DNA of 64,000 nt from Anaerocolumna sp. AGMB13020 (GCF_033100115.1 NZ_CP136910.1:5472001-5536000); one strand, 5' to 3'. Positions 14,105 through 25,680 are shown, counted from the first letter of the stretch. Numbers and translations: made by a program. Notes: generated from the sequence alone by a model not told the origin.

Positions 14105-15013
14105 ATGGATAAATTAAGCCTGCCAAGAACCGACCTTGCACTGGAAGTCCGTGAAACTTTTCCCGAGGACGATGTAGAGATACAAGGTGTGATACTAAAA
14201 GAAGAGTACAATAAGAAAAGGGACATAAAAGTTACCACTGTAACTATTAAGGAAGAAAGAGGTGCCAAAGCAATGGGAAAACCCATTGGCAATTATATAA
14301 CCATTGAAGCGGCTAATCTGGGAGATTCTGATGAAAGCTACCATGAACCCATCTCAAAAGAGATTGTAAAGTATGTCCGTCAGTTAGCCGGAAATGTAGC
14401 CGGAAAGGAAATATTGGTTGCAGGACTTGGGAATAGAGATGTAACACCTGACGCTTTAGGACCGCAAGTTGTTGAGAATTTATTCGTTACAAGACATTTA
14501 AAAGAGGAATATGGAAGTGAATTTCTTACAAAGAATAAAATGGGAAATATCAGTGCTATAGCACCTGGCGTAATGGCACAGACCGGTATGGAAACCAGTG
14601 AAATATTAAAGGGTATCATCAAAGAGACCATGCCAAAACTAATCGTTGTAATCGATGCTTTGGCGGCAAGAAGTGTAGATCGTGTAAATAAGACCATACA
14701 AATAACAGATACTGGAATCAGCCCCGGGTCCGGTGTTGGTAATAACAGAAAAGCCCTGAATAAGGAAAGTCTTGGTGTTGATGTTATTGCCATCGGTATT
14801 CCTACAGTAGTAGATGCCGCAACCATAGTCAGGGATACGATGGAACGGTTTATGCAAGGACAAGGCTTTAAAGAACAGGAAATCAATCAATTCACCAGTG
14901 AGCTTGGTAGCCAGAGCATGAAAACAATGTTCGTAACACCAAAAAATATAGATGAAGCTGTAAAGCAAATGAGTTATACCATATCTGAAGCTTTGAATGA
15001 GTGTTTCGTATAA
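14105..15013 (+). CDS. gpr: Germination protease GPR (peptidase family A25)
   Basis: 302 residues. The N-terminal LPRTDLALE (6-14) resembles the cleavage sequence in small acid-soluble spore proteins and in the GPR propeptide, where the zymogen processes itself. VAGLGNRDVTPDALGP (105-120) is the conserved aspartate-containing motif, and GIPTVVDAATI and GSGVGNNRKAL follow. In the forespore GPR is made as a zymogen; at germination it degrades SASP proteins to free DNA and provide amino acids. Followed by spoIIP, a common clostridial pairing, so the organism very probably forms spores. A sigma-F/G promoter would be expected upstream, but I could not identify one with confidence. Confidence 0.96.
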   Translation: MDKLSLPRTDLALEVRETFPEDDVEIQGVILKEEYNKKRDIKVTTVTIKEERGAKAMGKPIGNYITIEAANLGDSDESYHEPISKEIVKYVRQLAGNVAGKEILVAGLGNRDVTPDALGPQVVENLFVTRHLKEEYGSEFLTKNKMGNISAIAPGVMAQTGMETSEILKGIIKETMPKLIVVIDALAARSVDRVNKTIQITDTGISPGSGVGNNRKALNKESLGVDVIAIGIPTVVDAATIVRDTMERFMQGQGFKEQEINQFTSELGSQSMKTMFVTPKNIDEAVKQMSYTISEALNECFV

Positions 15014-15024
15014 GATTCTATTTA

Positions 15025-15086
15025 GAAGTGTTCTTTTGTTGGAGGATCGAGGTAAACCTGAAATCAGAACAACAGAGGAGCACTTC
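15025..15086 (+). terminator. Possible terminator-like hairpin after gpr
   Basis: Imperfect stem built from GAAGTGTTCTTTTGTT (15025-15040) and ACAACAGAGGAGCACTTC (15069-15086), with AGG/CCT inside the loop. No clear T-run follows, so it may be a processing or stability element instead. Confidence 0.35.
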
Positions 15087-15225
15087 ATTTATAAAAAGGT
15101 CGACAAACAGGGCATGTCTTAAAAATTTCTTAAATATGGATGGATAAGTTATCAGAATCTCTCTTACGGCATAAGATAAATAAGGTGTTATTATACAATG
15201 CTGTAAATGAAATGAGGAGTAAGGA

Positions 15226-16608
15226 ATGAGAAGATATCGCTACAAGGCTGAACGAATGTTTTTTATGACTCTCTGGTCAATTATACTTATATTAAGTTTT
15301 ACAGTACTTATAAAAGGAATAAATGTACTTGGTAACAACGGTCTGGCGAAATCAAGTATATCACTGAAAGAAAAAGTAATAACCGTTATAAGCAATTATG
15401 TTCTGGAGAATCATAATTCCATATTTCAATATGTCAGAGATACCAGTGAAAACAGTAACAGCAGTTATGCCTTAAGCGGAATGATACACAGTTTCCCAAT
15501 CAATGAATATGTTGCAAACTCCAATGAGACAGAAAGTGAAAAAAGCAATCAATACATAAATAATAATCCTATGATCTATTCCGCCAAAGACAATACGCTT
15601 TTAAGATATGACGATTACTTAAAGCTCATTAAACAAGGAATACATACCACGCAACAGACCTCAGGGAGTGCAGTTGCTGAAATAACAGAAGAAGCGGAAG
15701 AGGCAGTGGCAGCAGACTCCAAAGGTATCAACAGCACCATGCTGCCCATAGATATAATAAACGGTGAGTTTTATCTGGAAGATGAAGGCACCAGTCACAT
15801 AGATGATAGTCATAAACAGGCTATCAGCCTGGGTAATGGAGAACATTATACTTTGGAACAACTGGAAAATAAACATTTTTTATATAATAATTTTTACATA
15901 GTGGATGGTACCACATCGGTCAAGGACTCAATATTTGATGCAAAAGCAATGTTGGGAATGGATATGACATTAAAAACGAAAGAAGACAAGCCGCAAATAC
16001 TGATATACCATACTCATTCCCAGGAAGCTTTTGCAGACAGCGAGAGCGGAAAAGTAACAGATACGGTAGTAGGCGTCGGCGAAGTACTGGCAGACATCTT
16101 AGAAACAGAATACGGTTACAATGTAATTCATGACAAAACGAAGTATGATATGATGGGAGGTTATCTGGACCGTAACCTTGCCTATAATTATGCAAAAGAC
16201 GGTGTCACAAAGCTCTTAAAGAAAAATCCCACTGTGGAAGTAGTAATAGATCTCCATCGAGATGAAGGGAATAAAAGAGTGGTAGAACTAAACGGTGAAA
16301 AGGTAGCAAATATCATGCTCTTTAACGGACTCAGCCGCAACTCCAAAGGAGAAGACATCGCAAGTCTTTATAATCCCAATCTACAGGCAAATCTGGCCTT
16401 CAGCCTGCAGCTCCAGCTAAAGGGAAGAGAACTGTTTCCGGGGCTAATGTATAAGAATTATCTAAAAGGCTACCGCTTCAACCTGCATCTTAAGGAAAAG
16501 TCAATTCTGGCTGAAGTAGGTACAGCCAAAAATACTGTACAGGAAGAGAAGAACTCCATGAAATATCTGGCAGAAGTACTTTACCAGGTACTGCAAGGTG
16601 AAGAGTAA
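15226..16608 (+). CDS. spoIIP: Stage II sporulation protein P (peptidoglycan hydrolase)
   Basis: 460 residues. One N-terminal membrane segment (about 11-30) anchors a long variable linker, then the SpoIIP catalytic domain (about 225-455). Metal-binding and catalytic motifs are visible: LIYHTHSQEAF (H262, H264), VVIDLHRDEG and ILAEVGTAKNT. With SpoIID and SpoIIM it forms the DMP complex in the mother cell that cuts septal and forespore peptidoglycan (amidase and endopeptidase activity) to drive engulfment. It lies 212 bp after gpr. Transcription by sigma-E is expected from the family, not shown here. Confidence 0.95.
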   Translation: MRRYRYKAERMFFMTLWSIILILSFTVLIKGINVLGNNGLAKSSISLKEKVITVISNYVLENHNSIFQYVRDTSENSNSSYALSGMIHSFPINEYVANSNETESEKSNQYINNNPMIYSAKDNTLLRYDDYLKLIKQGIHTTQQTSGSAVAEITEEAEEAVAADSKGINSTMLPIDIINGEFYLEDEGTSHIDDSHKQAISLGNGEHYTLEQLENKHFLYNNFYIVDGTTSVKDSIFDAKAMLGMDMTLKTKEDKPQILIYHTHSQEAFADSESGKVTDTVVGVGEVLADILETEYGYNVIHDKTKYDMMGGYLDRNLAYNYAKDGVTKLLKKNPTVEVVIDLHRDEGNKRVVELNGEKVANIMLFNGLSRNSKGEDIASLYNPNLQANLAFSLQLQLKGRELFPGLMYKNYLKGYRFNLHLKEKSILAEVGTAKNTVQEEKNSMKYLAEVLYQVLQGEE

Positions 16609-16738
16609 GTTAATAAAAGTGAAATTATGAAAATAAAAATACAATAGAGAGTCAAGTGTAGTGTTCTGTTTTGCTGTCGTACGGACAGAAAATGTATAAT
16701 ATCATTTGTAATCGGGTAACCTTAATGCCGATAAAACA

Positions 16739-16976
16739 GAGGAGCATGGCTTATAGGAAGGAATTTTCTATTGAAGGATACCTTACACTTAAATGGCAGC
16801 AGTTGTCCCTAGGAAAAATTATACCACTGTTTGAGCACACAGCCCTACACTCATAAGACGTTCCAGCGAGTTTGGTATAATTTATCCTGCAAGGGACAGC
16901 TGCTGCCATTTTTGTGGAATTTGGTACCCTGAACAAGAAAATGGCTTCCTATAAGCCATGCGCCTCGTCCGTTACC
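16739..16976. repeat. Large imperfect inverted repeat (long hairpin element)
   Basis: Left arm 16739-16826 and right arm about 16873-16976 are reverse complements with few differences: blocks GCATGGCTTATAGGAAG, AAATGGCAGCAG, TGTCCCT and AAATTATACC all recur inverted in order, around a loop of about 46 nt. The right arm contains about 15 extra bases. It fills most of the spoIIP-lepA interval and ends about 50 bp before the lepA promoter. It encodes no credible protein. Its size and architecture suggest a small non-autonomous repeat element or a dispersed hairpin family; no terminal target duplications were identified. Confidence 0.75.
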
Positions 16977-17025
16977 AAAGACCCAATATTCAAGTCCACT
17001 TACCCTCTCTGGTAATCTAATCTGC

Positions 17026-17054
17026 TTGTCACTGACCTTTTCATATGCTATAAT
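17026..17054 (+). promoter_or_regulatory. Sigma-A promoter for lepA
   Basis: TTGTCA (17026-17031), 17-bp spacer, TATAAT (17049-17054), about 55 bp ahead of the lepA start. Confidence 0.75.
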
Positions 17055-17115
17055 ACCCATATTGACCGAAATTAGGAAAAAGGATCAACTCATTTTTGCA
17101 GGAGGAACTTAATAA

Positions 17116-18924
17116 ATGATTGAACAAAGCAATATTCGCAATTTCTGCATCATTGCTCATATAGATCACGGCAAATCAACCCTTGCGGATCGTATTATAG
17201 AAAAGACAGGCCTGCTGACCAGCAGGGAAATGCAGGCACAGGTACTTGATAACATGGAACTTGAGAGGGAAAGAGGAATAACCATAAAAGCTCAGGCCGT
17301 CAGAACCGTATACAAGGCAAAGAACGGCGAAGAGTATATCTTCAACCTTATCGATACGCCGGGACATGTGGATTTCAACTATGAGGTATCCAGAAGCCTT
17401 GCAGCCTGTGAAGGTGCGATTCTGGTAGTGGATGCAGCGCAGGGAATTGAAGCTCAGACCCTTGCCAATGTGTATTTGGCGCTGGACCACAACCTGGACA
17501 TTATGCCGGTTATTAATAAAATAGACTTACCCAGTGCGGAGCCTGAAAGGGTGAAAGCTGAGATTGAGGATGTAATCGGCCTGGAAGCACAGGATGCGCC
17601 GCTGATTTCTGCAAAAATAGGACTTAACATTGAAGAAGTATTAGAACAGATCGTAACCAAAATAGCGCCTCCCAAAGGAGATGTAACAGCTCCTTTGCAA
17701 GCATTGATTTTTGATTCAAAATATGATTCCTATAAGGGTGTTATTATTTTCTGCCGTGTCATGGAAGGAAAGATAACCAGGGATACCACTATAAAAATGA
17801 TGGCAACCGGTGCAACAGCTGAGGTTGTTGAACTTGGAACCTTTGGCGCCGGACAATTTATACCCTGTGAAGAACTGACAGCAGGTATGGTAGGCTATGT
17901 AACAGCCAGCCTTAAGAATGTACGTGATACCAGAGTAGGTGATACCGTAACCGATGCAACAAATCCCTGTAAGCAGGCACTGCCAGGTTATAAAAAGGTA
18001 AACTCCATGGTTTATTGCGGTATGTATCCCGCAGATGGTGCTAAGTATCCAGATTTAAGAGATGCGCTTGAGAAACTCCAATTAAATGATGCCGCCCTTC
18101 AATTTGAACCGGAGACCTCTGCAGCATTAGGATTTGGATTCCGATGCGGTTTCTTAGGTTTATTGCATCTTGAAATCATTCAGGAACGATTAGAGAGGGA
18201 ATATAATCTGGATATCGTAACAACAGCTCCGGGCGTTGTGTATAAGGTTCATAAGACAGACGGTCAGATTCTTGAAATAACGAATCCCTCCAATTTACCT
18301 GACCCTTCGGAGATAGAGATGATGGAGGAACCTATGGTAAGCGCAGAAATCATGGTTACCACGGAGTTTGTCGGTGCGATAATGAACTTATGCCAGGAGA
18401 GAAGAGGTATATACCTTGGTATGGAGTACATGGAAACTACAAGAGCGTTGCTGAAATATGACCTTCCATTGAATGAAATTATCTATGATTTTTTTGATGC
18501 CTTAAAGTCCAGATCAAAAGGTTATGCCTCCTTTGATTACGAAATGAAGGGATATGTACAGTCTGAGCTTGTGAAGCTGGATATTCTGATAAACAAAGAA
18601 GAAGTGGATGCTCTTTCCTTTATCGTACATGGAGAGTCAGCTTATGAACGCGGCAGAAAAATGTGCGGTAAGCTGAAGGAAGAGATTCCAAGACAGCTCT
18701 TTGAAATTCCCATTCAGGCAGCTATCGGCAGCAAGGTAATTGCCAGAGAAACCGTTAAAGCAATGAGAAAAGATGTACTTGCCAAATGTTACGGCGGCGA
18801 TATATCACGTAAAAGAAAGCTGTTAGAGAAGCAAAAGGAAGGCAAGAAACGTATGCGCCAGGTGGGTAATGTAGAGATACCGCAGAAAGCCTTTATGAGT
18901 GTATTGAAACTGGATGAAGATTAG
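17116..18924 (+). CDS. lepA: Elongation factor 4 (LepA), ribosome-associated GTPase
   Basis: 602 residues, full length. The GTPase domain (about 1-185) has AHIDHGKST (14-22, P-loop), the DTPGHVDF box (about 80-87) and [13 protein letters not shown] (about 131-143), the last typical of LepA. Domains II and III/V follow, then the LepA-specific C-terminal domain with [19 protein letters not shown] and the basic [16 protein letters not shown] near the end. It acts on translating or assembling ribosomes, with roles proposed in initiation and 30S biogenesis. GCAGGAGGAAC precedes the ATG. It has its own promoter and is followed by a long hairpin with a T-run, so it is probably transcribed alone before hemW. 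Confidence 0.98.
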   Translation: MIEQSNIRNFCIIAHIDHGKSTLADRIIEKTGLLTSREMQAQVLDNMELERERGITIKAQAVRTVYKAKNGEEYIFNLIDTPGHVDFNYEVSRSLAACEGAILVVDAAQGIEAQTLANVYLALDHNLDIMPVINKIDLPSAEPERVKAEIEDVIGLEAQDAPLISAKIGLNIEEVLEQIVTKIAPPKGDVTAPLQALIFDSKYDSYKGVIIFCRVMEGKITRDTTIKMMATGATAEVVELGTFGAGQFIPCEELTAGMVGYVTASLKNVRDTRVGDTVTDATNPCKQALPGYKKVNSMVYCGMYPADGAKYPDLRDALEKLQLNDAALQFEPETSAALGFGFRCGFLGLLHLEIIQERLEREYNLDIVTTAPGVVYKVHKTDGQILEITNPSNLPDPSEIEMMEEPMVSAEIMVTTEFVGAIMNLCQERRGIYLGMEYMETTRALLKYDLPLNEIIYDFFDALKSRSKGYASFDYEMKGYVQSELVKLDILINKEEVDALSFIVHGESAYERGRKMCGKLKEEIPRQLFEIPIQAAIGSKVIARETVKAMRKDVLAKCYGGDISRKRKLLEKQKEGKKRMRQVGNVEIPQKAFMSVLKLDED

Positions 18925-18961
18925 TAAGATTGTTGTAATTAATAAAATATTTCATTAAGTG

Positions 18962-19083
18962 AATTCTTCTGTTATAGTGATATTATTTGGTTTTCTTTTT
19001 TGAATGGTTAGATATGAGTACGAGTTACTCTCAAAAAAGGATTATTAAGAACCAGCTTAGATCACATAATCAGAAGAATTTTT
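18962..19083 (+). terminator. Long branched hairpin with T-run after lepA
   Basis: AATTCTTCTG (18962-18971) pairs with CAGAAGAATT (19071-19080); GTGAT/ATCAC extends the stem, and GAGTA/TACTC forms an inner hairpin at 19016-19030. TTTTT follows the outer stem. The total of about 120 nt is unusually long for an intrinsic terminator. Confidence 0.55.
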
Positions 19084-19151
19084 GACTAAATTGTTAAAAT
19101 GAATATTTATTGAGCTCAATAAGCACACAAACCGCGGAGGCTTACAGTTAA

Positions 19152-20336
19152 GTGGAAAAGAAAAAAGAGTTAGGCTTATATATACACATACCTTTCTGCG
19201 AAAGAAAATGCTACTACTGTGATTTTCTCTCAGCAGCAGCTGACAGGGGAACGAAAGCTGCTTATGTCGATGCTTTGATAAAGGAGATTAACAGCTACCG
19301 ATATCTAAAGGAGGATTACAGGATCAGCACAATTTTTATAGGAGGGGGAACACCTTCTACTTTAATGGATGGAGAGCTGGTCCGTATCATGGAAGCGGTA
19401 AAGGACGTTTTTCAAATAGAAGACCGTTTTCTTTCCGATGAGAAAACGGTTAATGGACTGCCAAAAGAGGATTTTATTGAAGCTACCATAGAGGTAAATC
19501 CGGGAACGGTGAGCAGAGAAAAGCTCCTTCGATTAAAGGCAGCAGGCTTAAACCGTATCAGCATGGGACTTCAATCGGCTGATAACAAGGACTTAAAACT
19601 TCTTGGAAGAATCCATACCTATGAAACCTTTTTAGATACCTATAAGGCTGCCCGAGAGGCAGGCTTTCAGAATATTAACATTGACCTTATGTCTGCACTC
19701 CCCTGGCAGTCCTTACAGGACTGGATGGAAGTATTAGAGAAGGTTATAAGCTTAAGACCAGAGCATATATCTGCTTATAGTCTTATAATAGAAGAAGGGA
19801 CCCCTTTTTATGAAAAATATTCGGAAGTTTCCTTTGATGATGAGCTGGACAGGGCGATGTACTGGAGTACCGCAGAGCGGCTTAAGGCTGCAGGATATGG
19901 ACATTATGAGATTTCTAATTATGCGTTTGAGAACAGGGAATGCAGACACAATATAGCCTATTGGATCAGAAAGAATTACCTGGGAGTGGGGTTGGGGGCT
20001 GCTTCGTTAATTGAAAATAAAAGATTTCATAAGGAAGAGGATCTTAAAAAGTATCTACAGCAGGCAGGAAGTACGGACAGCCTGTCAATAGATACTGAAC
20101 TGCTTGACAGGAAACAGCAGATGGAAGAGTTTATGTTCCTTGGCTTAAGGCTGATGAGAGGAATCAGCACAAAGGAATTTCAGGAGCTATTTGGGTCAAA
20201 CATTGAAAGTGTTTATCGCATACCCATTGAACAGTCTGTAAGAGAAGGACTTCTTTCGGAAGAAAACGGGCAGCTTTTTCTGACTGCTAAAGGCATTGAT
20301 TTAAGTAACACAGTTATGGCAAGATTTTTACTTTAG
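19152..20336 (+). CDS. hemW: Radical SAM heme chaperone HemW (coproporphyrinogen oxidase-like)
   Basis: 394 residues from a GTG start (CGGAGG lies about 13 nt upstream). The radical SAM cluster motif CERKCYYC (C16, C20, C23) is near the N-terminus, then IFIGGGTPS and EVNPGTV, and a HemW C-terminal domain. HemW is related to anaerobic coproporphyrinogen III dehydrogenase HemN but lacks some HemN residues, and in studied bacteria it delivers heme to membrane enzymes rather than making it. Position between lepA and hrcA is the conserved Firmicute order. Its 3' flank contains the inverted repeat that overlaps the hrcA promoter. Confidence 0.95.
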   Translation: MEKKKELGLYIHIPFCERKCYYCDFLSAAADRGTKAAYVDALIKEINSYRYLKEDYRISTIFIGGGTPSTLMDGELVRIMEAVKDVFQIEDRFLSDEKTVNGLPKEDFIEATIEVNPGTVSREKLLRLKAAGLNRISMGLQSADNKDLKLLGRIHTYETFLDTYKAAREAGFQNINIDLMSALPWQSLQDWMEVLEKVISLRPEHISAYSLIIEEGTPFYEKYSEVSFDDELDRAMYWSTAERLKAAGYGHYEISNYAFENRECRHNIAYWIRKNYLGVGLGAASLIENKRFHKEEDLKKYLQQAGSTDSLSIDTELLDRKQQMEEFMFLGLRLMRGISTKEFQELFGSNIESVYRIPIEQSVREGLLSEENGQLFLTAKGIDLSNTVMARFLL

Positions 20337-20430
20337 GGAAGTATTTTTCTGATTGATAAAGAGAAAACTACCTTGGTGAACACCATACAGGTTGAAGTAA
20401 GAATTATGCATAAAATATTGGATTTTTTTG

Positions 20431-20469
20431 AAAATAGCACTTGACAAAGTAAAGCTTAAGTGCTATTTT
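20431..20469 (+). promoter_or_regulatory. hrcA operon promoter inside an inverted repeat with CIRCE-like half-sites
   Basis: TTGACA (20441-20446), 17-bp spacer, TATTTT (20464-20469). A perfect 12-bp inverted repeat AAAATAGCACTT (20431-20442) / AAGTGCTATTTT (20458-20469) overlaps both boxes. Its TAGCACT / AGTGCTA cores are the same as in the CIRCE element just downstream but are spaced 17 instead of 11 bp apart. It could also act as a terminator stem for hemW. Confidence 0.75.
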
Positions 20470-20482
20470 ATGTATAAAGATA

Positions 20483-20509
20483 TTAGCACTCTATTGAAGT
20501 GAGTGCTAA
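20483..20509 (+). promoter_or_regulatory. CIRCE element (HrcA operator)
   Basis: TTAGCACTC (20483-20491), 9-bp spacer, GAGTGCTAA (20501-20509): exact CIRCE consensus, 14 bp downstream of the -10 and 24 bp ahead of the hrcA start. HrcA bound here represses the heat-shock operon. Confidence 0.97.
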
Positions 20510-20533
20510 CAATCGAAGAGTAGGAGGGATTCG

Positions 20534-21565
20534 ATGGAACTGGATGAAAGAAAATTGAAGATATTACAGGCTATTATCCGAAATTATCTGGAAACCGGTG
20601 AGCCGGTAGGGTCAAGAACCATATCGAAATACACCGACCTGAATCTCAGCTCTGCCACTATTAGAAATGAAATGGCAGATTTGGAGGAGTTGGGATATAT
20701 CATTCAACCCCACACCTCGGCCGGCAGAATACCTTCGGATAAAGGATACCGCTTATATGTGGATACCTTATTAGAAGATAAAACCCATGAAGTGGAAGAA
20801 ATGAAGGAATTGATTCTTGAGAAAGCGGGTAAACTTGACCAGTTGCTGAAACAAGTGGCGAGGCTTTTGGCGGACAATACCAACTATACTACTCTGGTGA
20901 CGAAGCCGCAATACCGAAGCAAGAAGGTAAAATTTATTCAGCTGACGGAAGTAGATGCAACACATATCCTTGCTGTTATACTCGTGGAGGGTAATGTAGT
21001 TAAGAATAAAATCATTGAAGTAACCGAATGCCTGAATAAAGAAATCATATTAAAGCTTAATATTGTATTTAACACTTTCCTTCAGGGATTAGATCTTACA
21101 GAGATCAACATGTCCCTTATACAAAAGATGAAGGAACAGGCAGGGAACTACAATATGCTTGTCAGCCATATATTGGATGCCGTAGCAGAAGCAATCAGTG
21201 AAGAAGATGATGTGGAAATCTTCACAAGCGGTGCCACCAATATATTGAAATACCCGGAATTAAGTGATGTTGATAAAGTGATGGAGTTAATAGACACCCT
21301 GGAAGAGAAGGAACAGCTATCCGATATCATCATCAATAAACTGGAAGCACCGGAATCAGGAGGAATACAGGTCTATATAGGCAGTGAGACACCAGTAAAG
21401 TCCATGAAGGACTGTTCGGTTGTTACTGCTACCTATCAGATAGAAGAAGGTGTATATGGCAAGATTGGTATCATAGGACCCAAGCGTATGGATTATGAGA
21501 GAGTAGTAAATATATTGCATACCCTTATGGCGCAATTAGATGATATATTTAAGAAGAAGACTTAG
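20534..21565 (+). CDS. hrcA: Heat-inducible transcription repressor HrcA
   Basis: 343 residues, family length. N-terminal winged helix (about 1-75) with VGSRTISKYTDLNLSSATIR and NEMADLEELGYI, the DNA-recognition part; then the GAF-like dimerisation domain with the inserted segment. It binds the CIRCE element immediately upstream, represses the operon it heads, and needs GroEL for activity in Bacillus. First gene of hrcA-grpE-dnaK-dnaJ. GTAGGAGGGAT ribosome-binding site. Confidence 0.98.
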   Translation: MELDERKLKILQAIIRNYLETGEPVGSRTISKYTDLNLSSATIRNEMADLEELGYIIQPHTSAGRIPSDKGYRLYVDTLLEDKTHEVEEMKELILEKAGKLDQLLKQVARLLADNTNYTTLVTKPQYRSKKVKFIQLTEVDATHILAVILVEGNVVKNKIIEVTECLNKEIILKLNIVFNTFLQGLDLTEINMSLIQKMKEQAGNYNMLVSHILDAVAEAISEEDDVEIFTSGATNILKYPELSDVDKVMELIDTLEEKEQLSDIIINKLEAPESGGIQVYIGSETPVKSMKDCSVVTATYQIEEGVYGKIGIIGPKRMDYERVVNILHTLMAQLDDIFKKKT

Positions 21566-21607
21566 CATAGTCTTAAAACCTAACAGAAGGAAAGGCGGTT
21601 TGTATAA

Positions 21608-22276
21608 GTGGAAGATAAAACAAATTCTATGGATGAAACCTTAAAAGACCAGGATATCAATCCTGATGTTTCAGAAGATACCTTAGAAAAAAAAGAACAG
21701 GAATCTGATGTGGCAGCAGAAGATACAGACACTGCAGAAACAGTTGAGGAGTCCGACGCAGAAGATACAGAAGAAGATGGAAAAGACGGACAGAAATCCG
21801 GAAAATCCTTCTTTCGAAAAGACAAAAAAGAGAAAAAAGATAAGAAAGATTTAAAGATTGATGAATTAAACGACAGGCTGATTCGTAATATGGCTGAGTT
21901 CGATAATTTCAGAAAACGTTCCGAGAAAGAAAAATCTCAGATGTTTGAAATTGGAGCAAGAGATATCATTGAGAAAATACTTCCTGTCATCGATAACTTT
22001 GAACGCGGTTTAGGTGCCATTTCGGAAGAAGAGAGAGAAAGTGCTTTTGCACAAGGTTTTGAGAAGATTTATAAGCAGATGTTCACAGCTCTTTCAGATG
22101 CAGGCTTAAAGCCCATAGAGGCAGTTGGTAAACCCTTTGACCCCAATTTCCATAATGCAGTGATGCATGCGGAAGATCCGGAACAGGGCGAGAACCTTGT
22201 TGCTGAAGAATTCCAAAAAGGTTATATTTACAGGGATGTTGTAATTCGTCACAGTATGGTTAAAGTAGTAAACTAA
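21608..22276 (+). CDS. grpE: Nucleotide exchange factor GrpE
   Basis: 222 residues from GTG 21608 (AAGGAAAGGCGG upstream). The first 80 residues are a highly charged, low-complexity acidic region with a KDKKEKKDKKD stretch, expected to be disordered. The GrpE core follows: a long coiled-coil helix (about 85-135, LNDRLIRNMAEFDNFRKRSE) and the beta domain with NFHNAVMHAED and GYIYRDVVIRHSMVKV. As a dimer it releases ADP from DnaK. It lies 42 bp after hrcA in the CIRCE operon. Confidence 0.97.
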   Translation: MEDKTNSMDETLKDQDINPDVSEDTLEKKEQESDVAAEDTDTAETVEESDAEDTEEDGKDGQKSGKSFFRKDKKEKKDKKDLKIDELNDRLIRNMAEFDNFRKRSEKEKSQMFEIGARDIIEKILPVIDNFERGLGAISEEERESAFAQGFEKIYKQMFTALSDAGLKPIEAVGKPFDPNFHNAVMHAEDPEQGENLVAEEFQKGYIYRDVVIRHSMVKVVN

Positions 22277-22341
22277 TACAGAGGCAGCTAGTGAGCTTAT
22301 ATGGTTCACTTTCATAAATAGTAATATATCAAGAAAAATAA

Positions 22342-24228
<1,887 letters not shown>

Positions 24229-24340
24229 ATTTAATTGTTAGTTACAAAACGTCCTTAAAGTTTTTGCTTGACGATTGTATCATAATTCATTAAAATATGA
24301 TTTGACTTGTCGAATCGGAGAAAATGCAAAAGTATTACAA

Positions 24341-24362
24341 TAGGCAGTCGAAGGACTGCCTA
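24341..24362 (+). terminator. Hairpin between dnaK and dnaJ (attenuator or processing site)
   Basis: Perfect 9-bp stem TAGGCAGTC / GACTGCCTA around a GAAG tetraloop, followed by TTTCTC rather than a full T-run. The weak T-tract suggests partial termination or RNA stabilisation rather than complete termination. Confidence 0.5.
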
Positions 24363-24414
24363 TTTCTCAATATAGAGAATAGAGGTTGTTTTATTTAGGA
24401 GGATGGATTAGAGC

Positions 24415-25572
24415 ATGGCAGATAAACGTGATTATTATGAGGTCCTTGGAGTATCCAAGACTGCAACAGAGGATGAAATAAAGAAAGCATACAGACAGCT
24501 TGCCAAGAAGTATCATCCCGATGCGAATCCGGGGGATAAGGAAGCAGAAGTAAAATTTAAAGAAGCTTCAGAGGCGTATGCAGTATTAAGTGATGGAGAT
24601 AAGAGAAGGCAATACGACCAGTTCGGTCACTCTGCTTTTGACGGCGGAGCCGGTGGCGCTGGTGGATTTGATTTTACCAACATGGATATGGGGGATATCT
24701 TTGGAGATATTTTCGGAGATCTGTTTGGCGGCGGAAGAACCAGAAGAGCCAGTAATGGCCCCATGAAGGGACCTAATGTCCGTGCCGGTGTAAGAATAAC
24801 CTTTGAAGAAGCAGTAACTGGCGTTGATAAAGAATTAGATATTAACTTAAAAGAAGAGTGTACTACTTGTAGCGGCTCTGGTGCAAAACCGGGTACCGGA
24901 ACAGAGACCTGCAAAAAGTGCGGTGGAAAAGGCCAGGTAGTATATACCCAGCAATCCTTATTCGGTATGGTTAGAAATGTTCAGAGCTGTCCTGATTGTA
25001 ATGGAACGGGTAAGGTAATAAAAGATAAATGTACCGTTTGTTATGGCAGCGGTTATGTGAACAGAAAGAAGAAAATCCAGGTATCCATTCCGGCAGGTAT
25101 TGATAATGGGCAAAGCATCCGTATCAGGGATAAGGGAGAACCAGGAGTTAATGGTGGCGAAAGAGGAGATCTGCTGGTTGAAGTTACTGTGACACGTCAC
25201 CCTATATTCCAGAGACAGGAATACGATATTTTCTCAACTGCTCCTATCTCTTATGCAAAAGCTGCCCTTGGTGGTGATGTTAAGATCAGCACAGTAGACG
25301 GTGATGTACTCTATACTGTAAAACCTGGTACGCAGACCGATACCAAAGTAAGGCTCAGAGGAAAGGGAATACCTACACTTCGTAACAAACAGGTCAGAGG
25401 TGATCACTATGTAACGCTGGTAGTTCAGGTACCTACAAAACTCACAGCTGATCAGAAAGAACTGCTCCAGAAATTTGAGGAAGCAATGGAAGGCAAGAGC
25501 GAGACGGAGTCCCACGAAGGTGATAAGGAAAAAGAAAAAGGTAAAAAAAAGTTTTTCGGAAAAGATAAATAA
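24415..25572 (+). CDS. dnaJ: Chaperone protein DnaJ (Hsp40, type I)
   Basis: 385 residues with all type I domains: J domain (1-70, HPD at 34-36), Gly/Phe-rich linker (about 76-110), zinc domain with four CxxCxGxG repeats ([32 protein letters not shown]), two C-terminal beta domains, and a lysine/glutamate-rich tail. It delivers substrates to DnaK and stimulates ATP hydrolysis. Last canonical gene of the CIRCE operon; a 76-nt imperfect hairpin separates it from prmA. GGAGGATGG ribosome-binding site. Confidence 0.98.
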   Translation: MADKRDYYEVLGVSKTATEDEIKKAYRQLAKKYHPDANPGDKEAEVKFKEASEAYAVLSDGDKRRQYDQFGHSAFDGGAGGAGGFDFTNMDMGDIFGDIFGDLFGGGRTRRASNGPMKGPNVRAGVRITFEEAVTGVDKELDINLKEECTTCSGSGAKPGTGTETCKKCGGKGQVVYTQQSLFGMVRNVQSCPDCNGTGKVIKDKCTVCYGSGYVNRKKKIQVSIPAGIDNGQSIRIRDKGEPGVNGGERGDLLVEVTVTRHPIFQRQEYDIFSTAPISYAKAALGGDVKISTVDGDVLYTVKPGTQTDTKVRLRGKGIPTLRNKQVRGDHYVTLVVQVPTKLTADQKELLQKFEEAMEGKSETESHEGDKEKEKGKKKFFGKDK

Positions 25573-25583
25573 AATCATACAAT

Positions 25584-25659
25584 AGCAGCATTTATCAGTA
25601 TATCTAACAGCAATCTGCAAAGGAGCAAGGCTGTGAGAGGATATTGGAGAGATGCTGCT
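25584..25659. repeat. Imperfect inverted repeat between dnaJ and prmA
   Basis: AGCAGCAT (25584-25591) pairs with ATGCTGCT (25652-25659); inner TATC/GATA and ACAGC/GCTGT blocks continue the stem around a loop of about 20 nt. No T-run follows, so it is more likely an RNA stability or processing structure than a terminator. Confidence 0.5.
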
Positions 25660-25680
25660 TAAGTCAGGAGAAAACAAGAA

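Noticed and set aside
16671..17060. Two ~60-70 codon frames on both strands before lepA
   Set aside because: Both fall in the long inverted repeat and its flanks; neither has a good start signal, and the similarity between the strands comes from the repeat itself.
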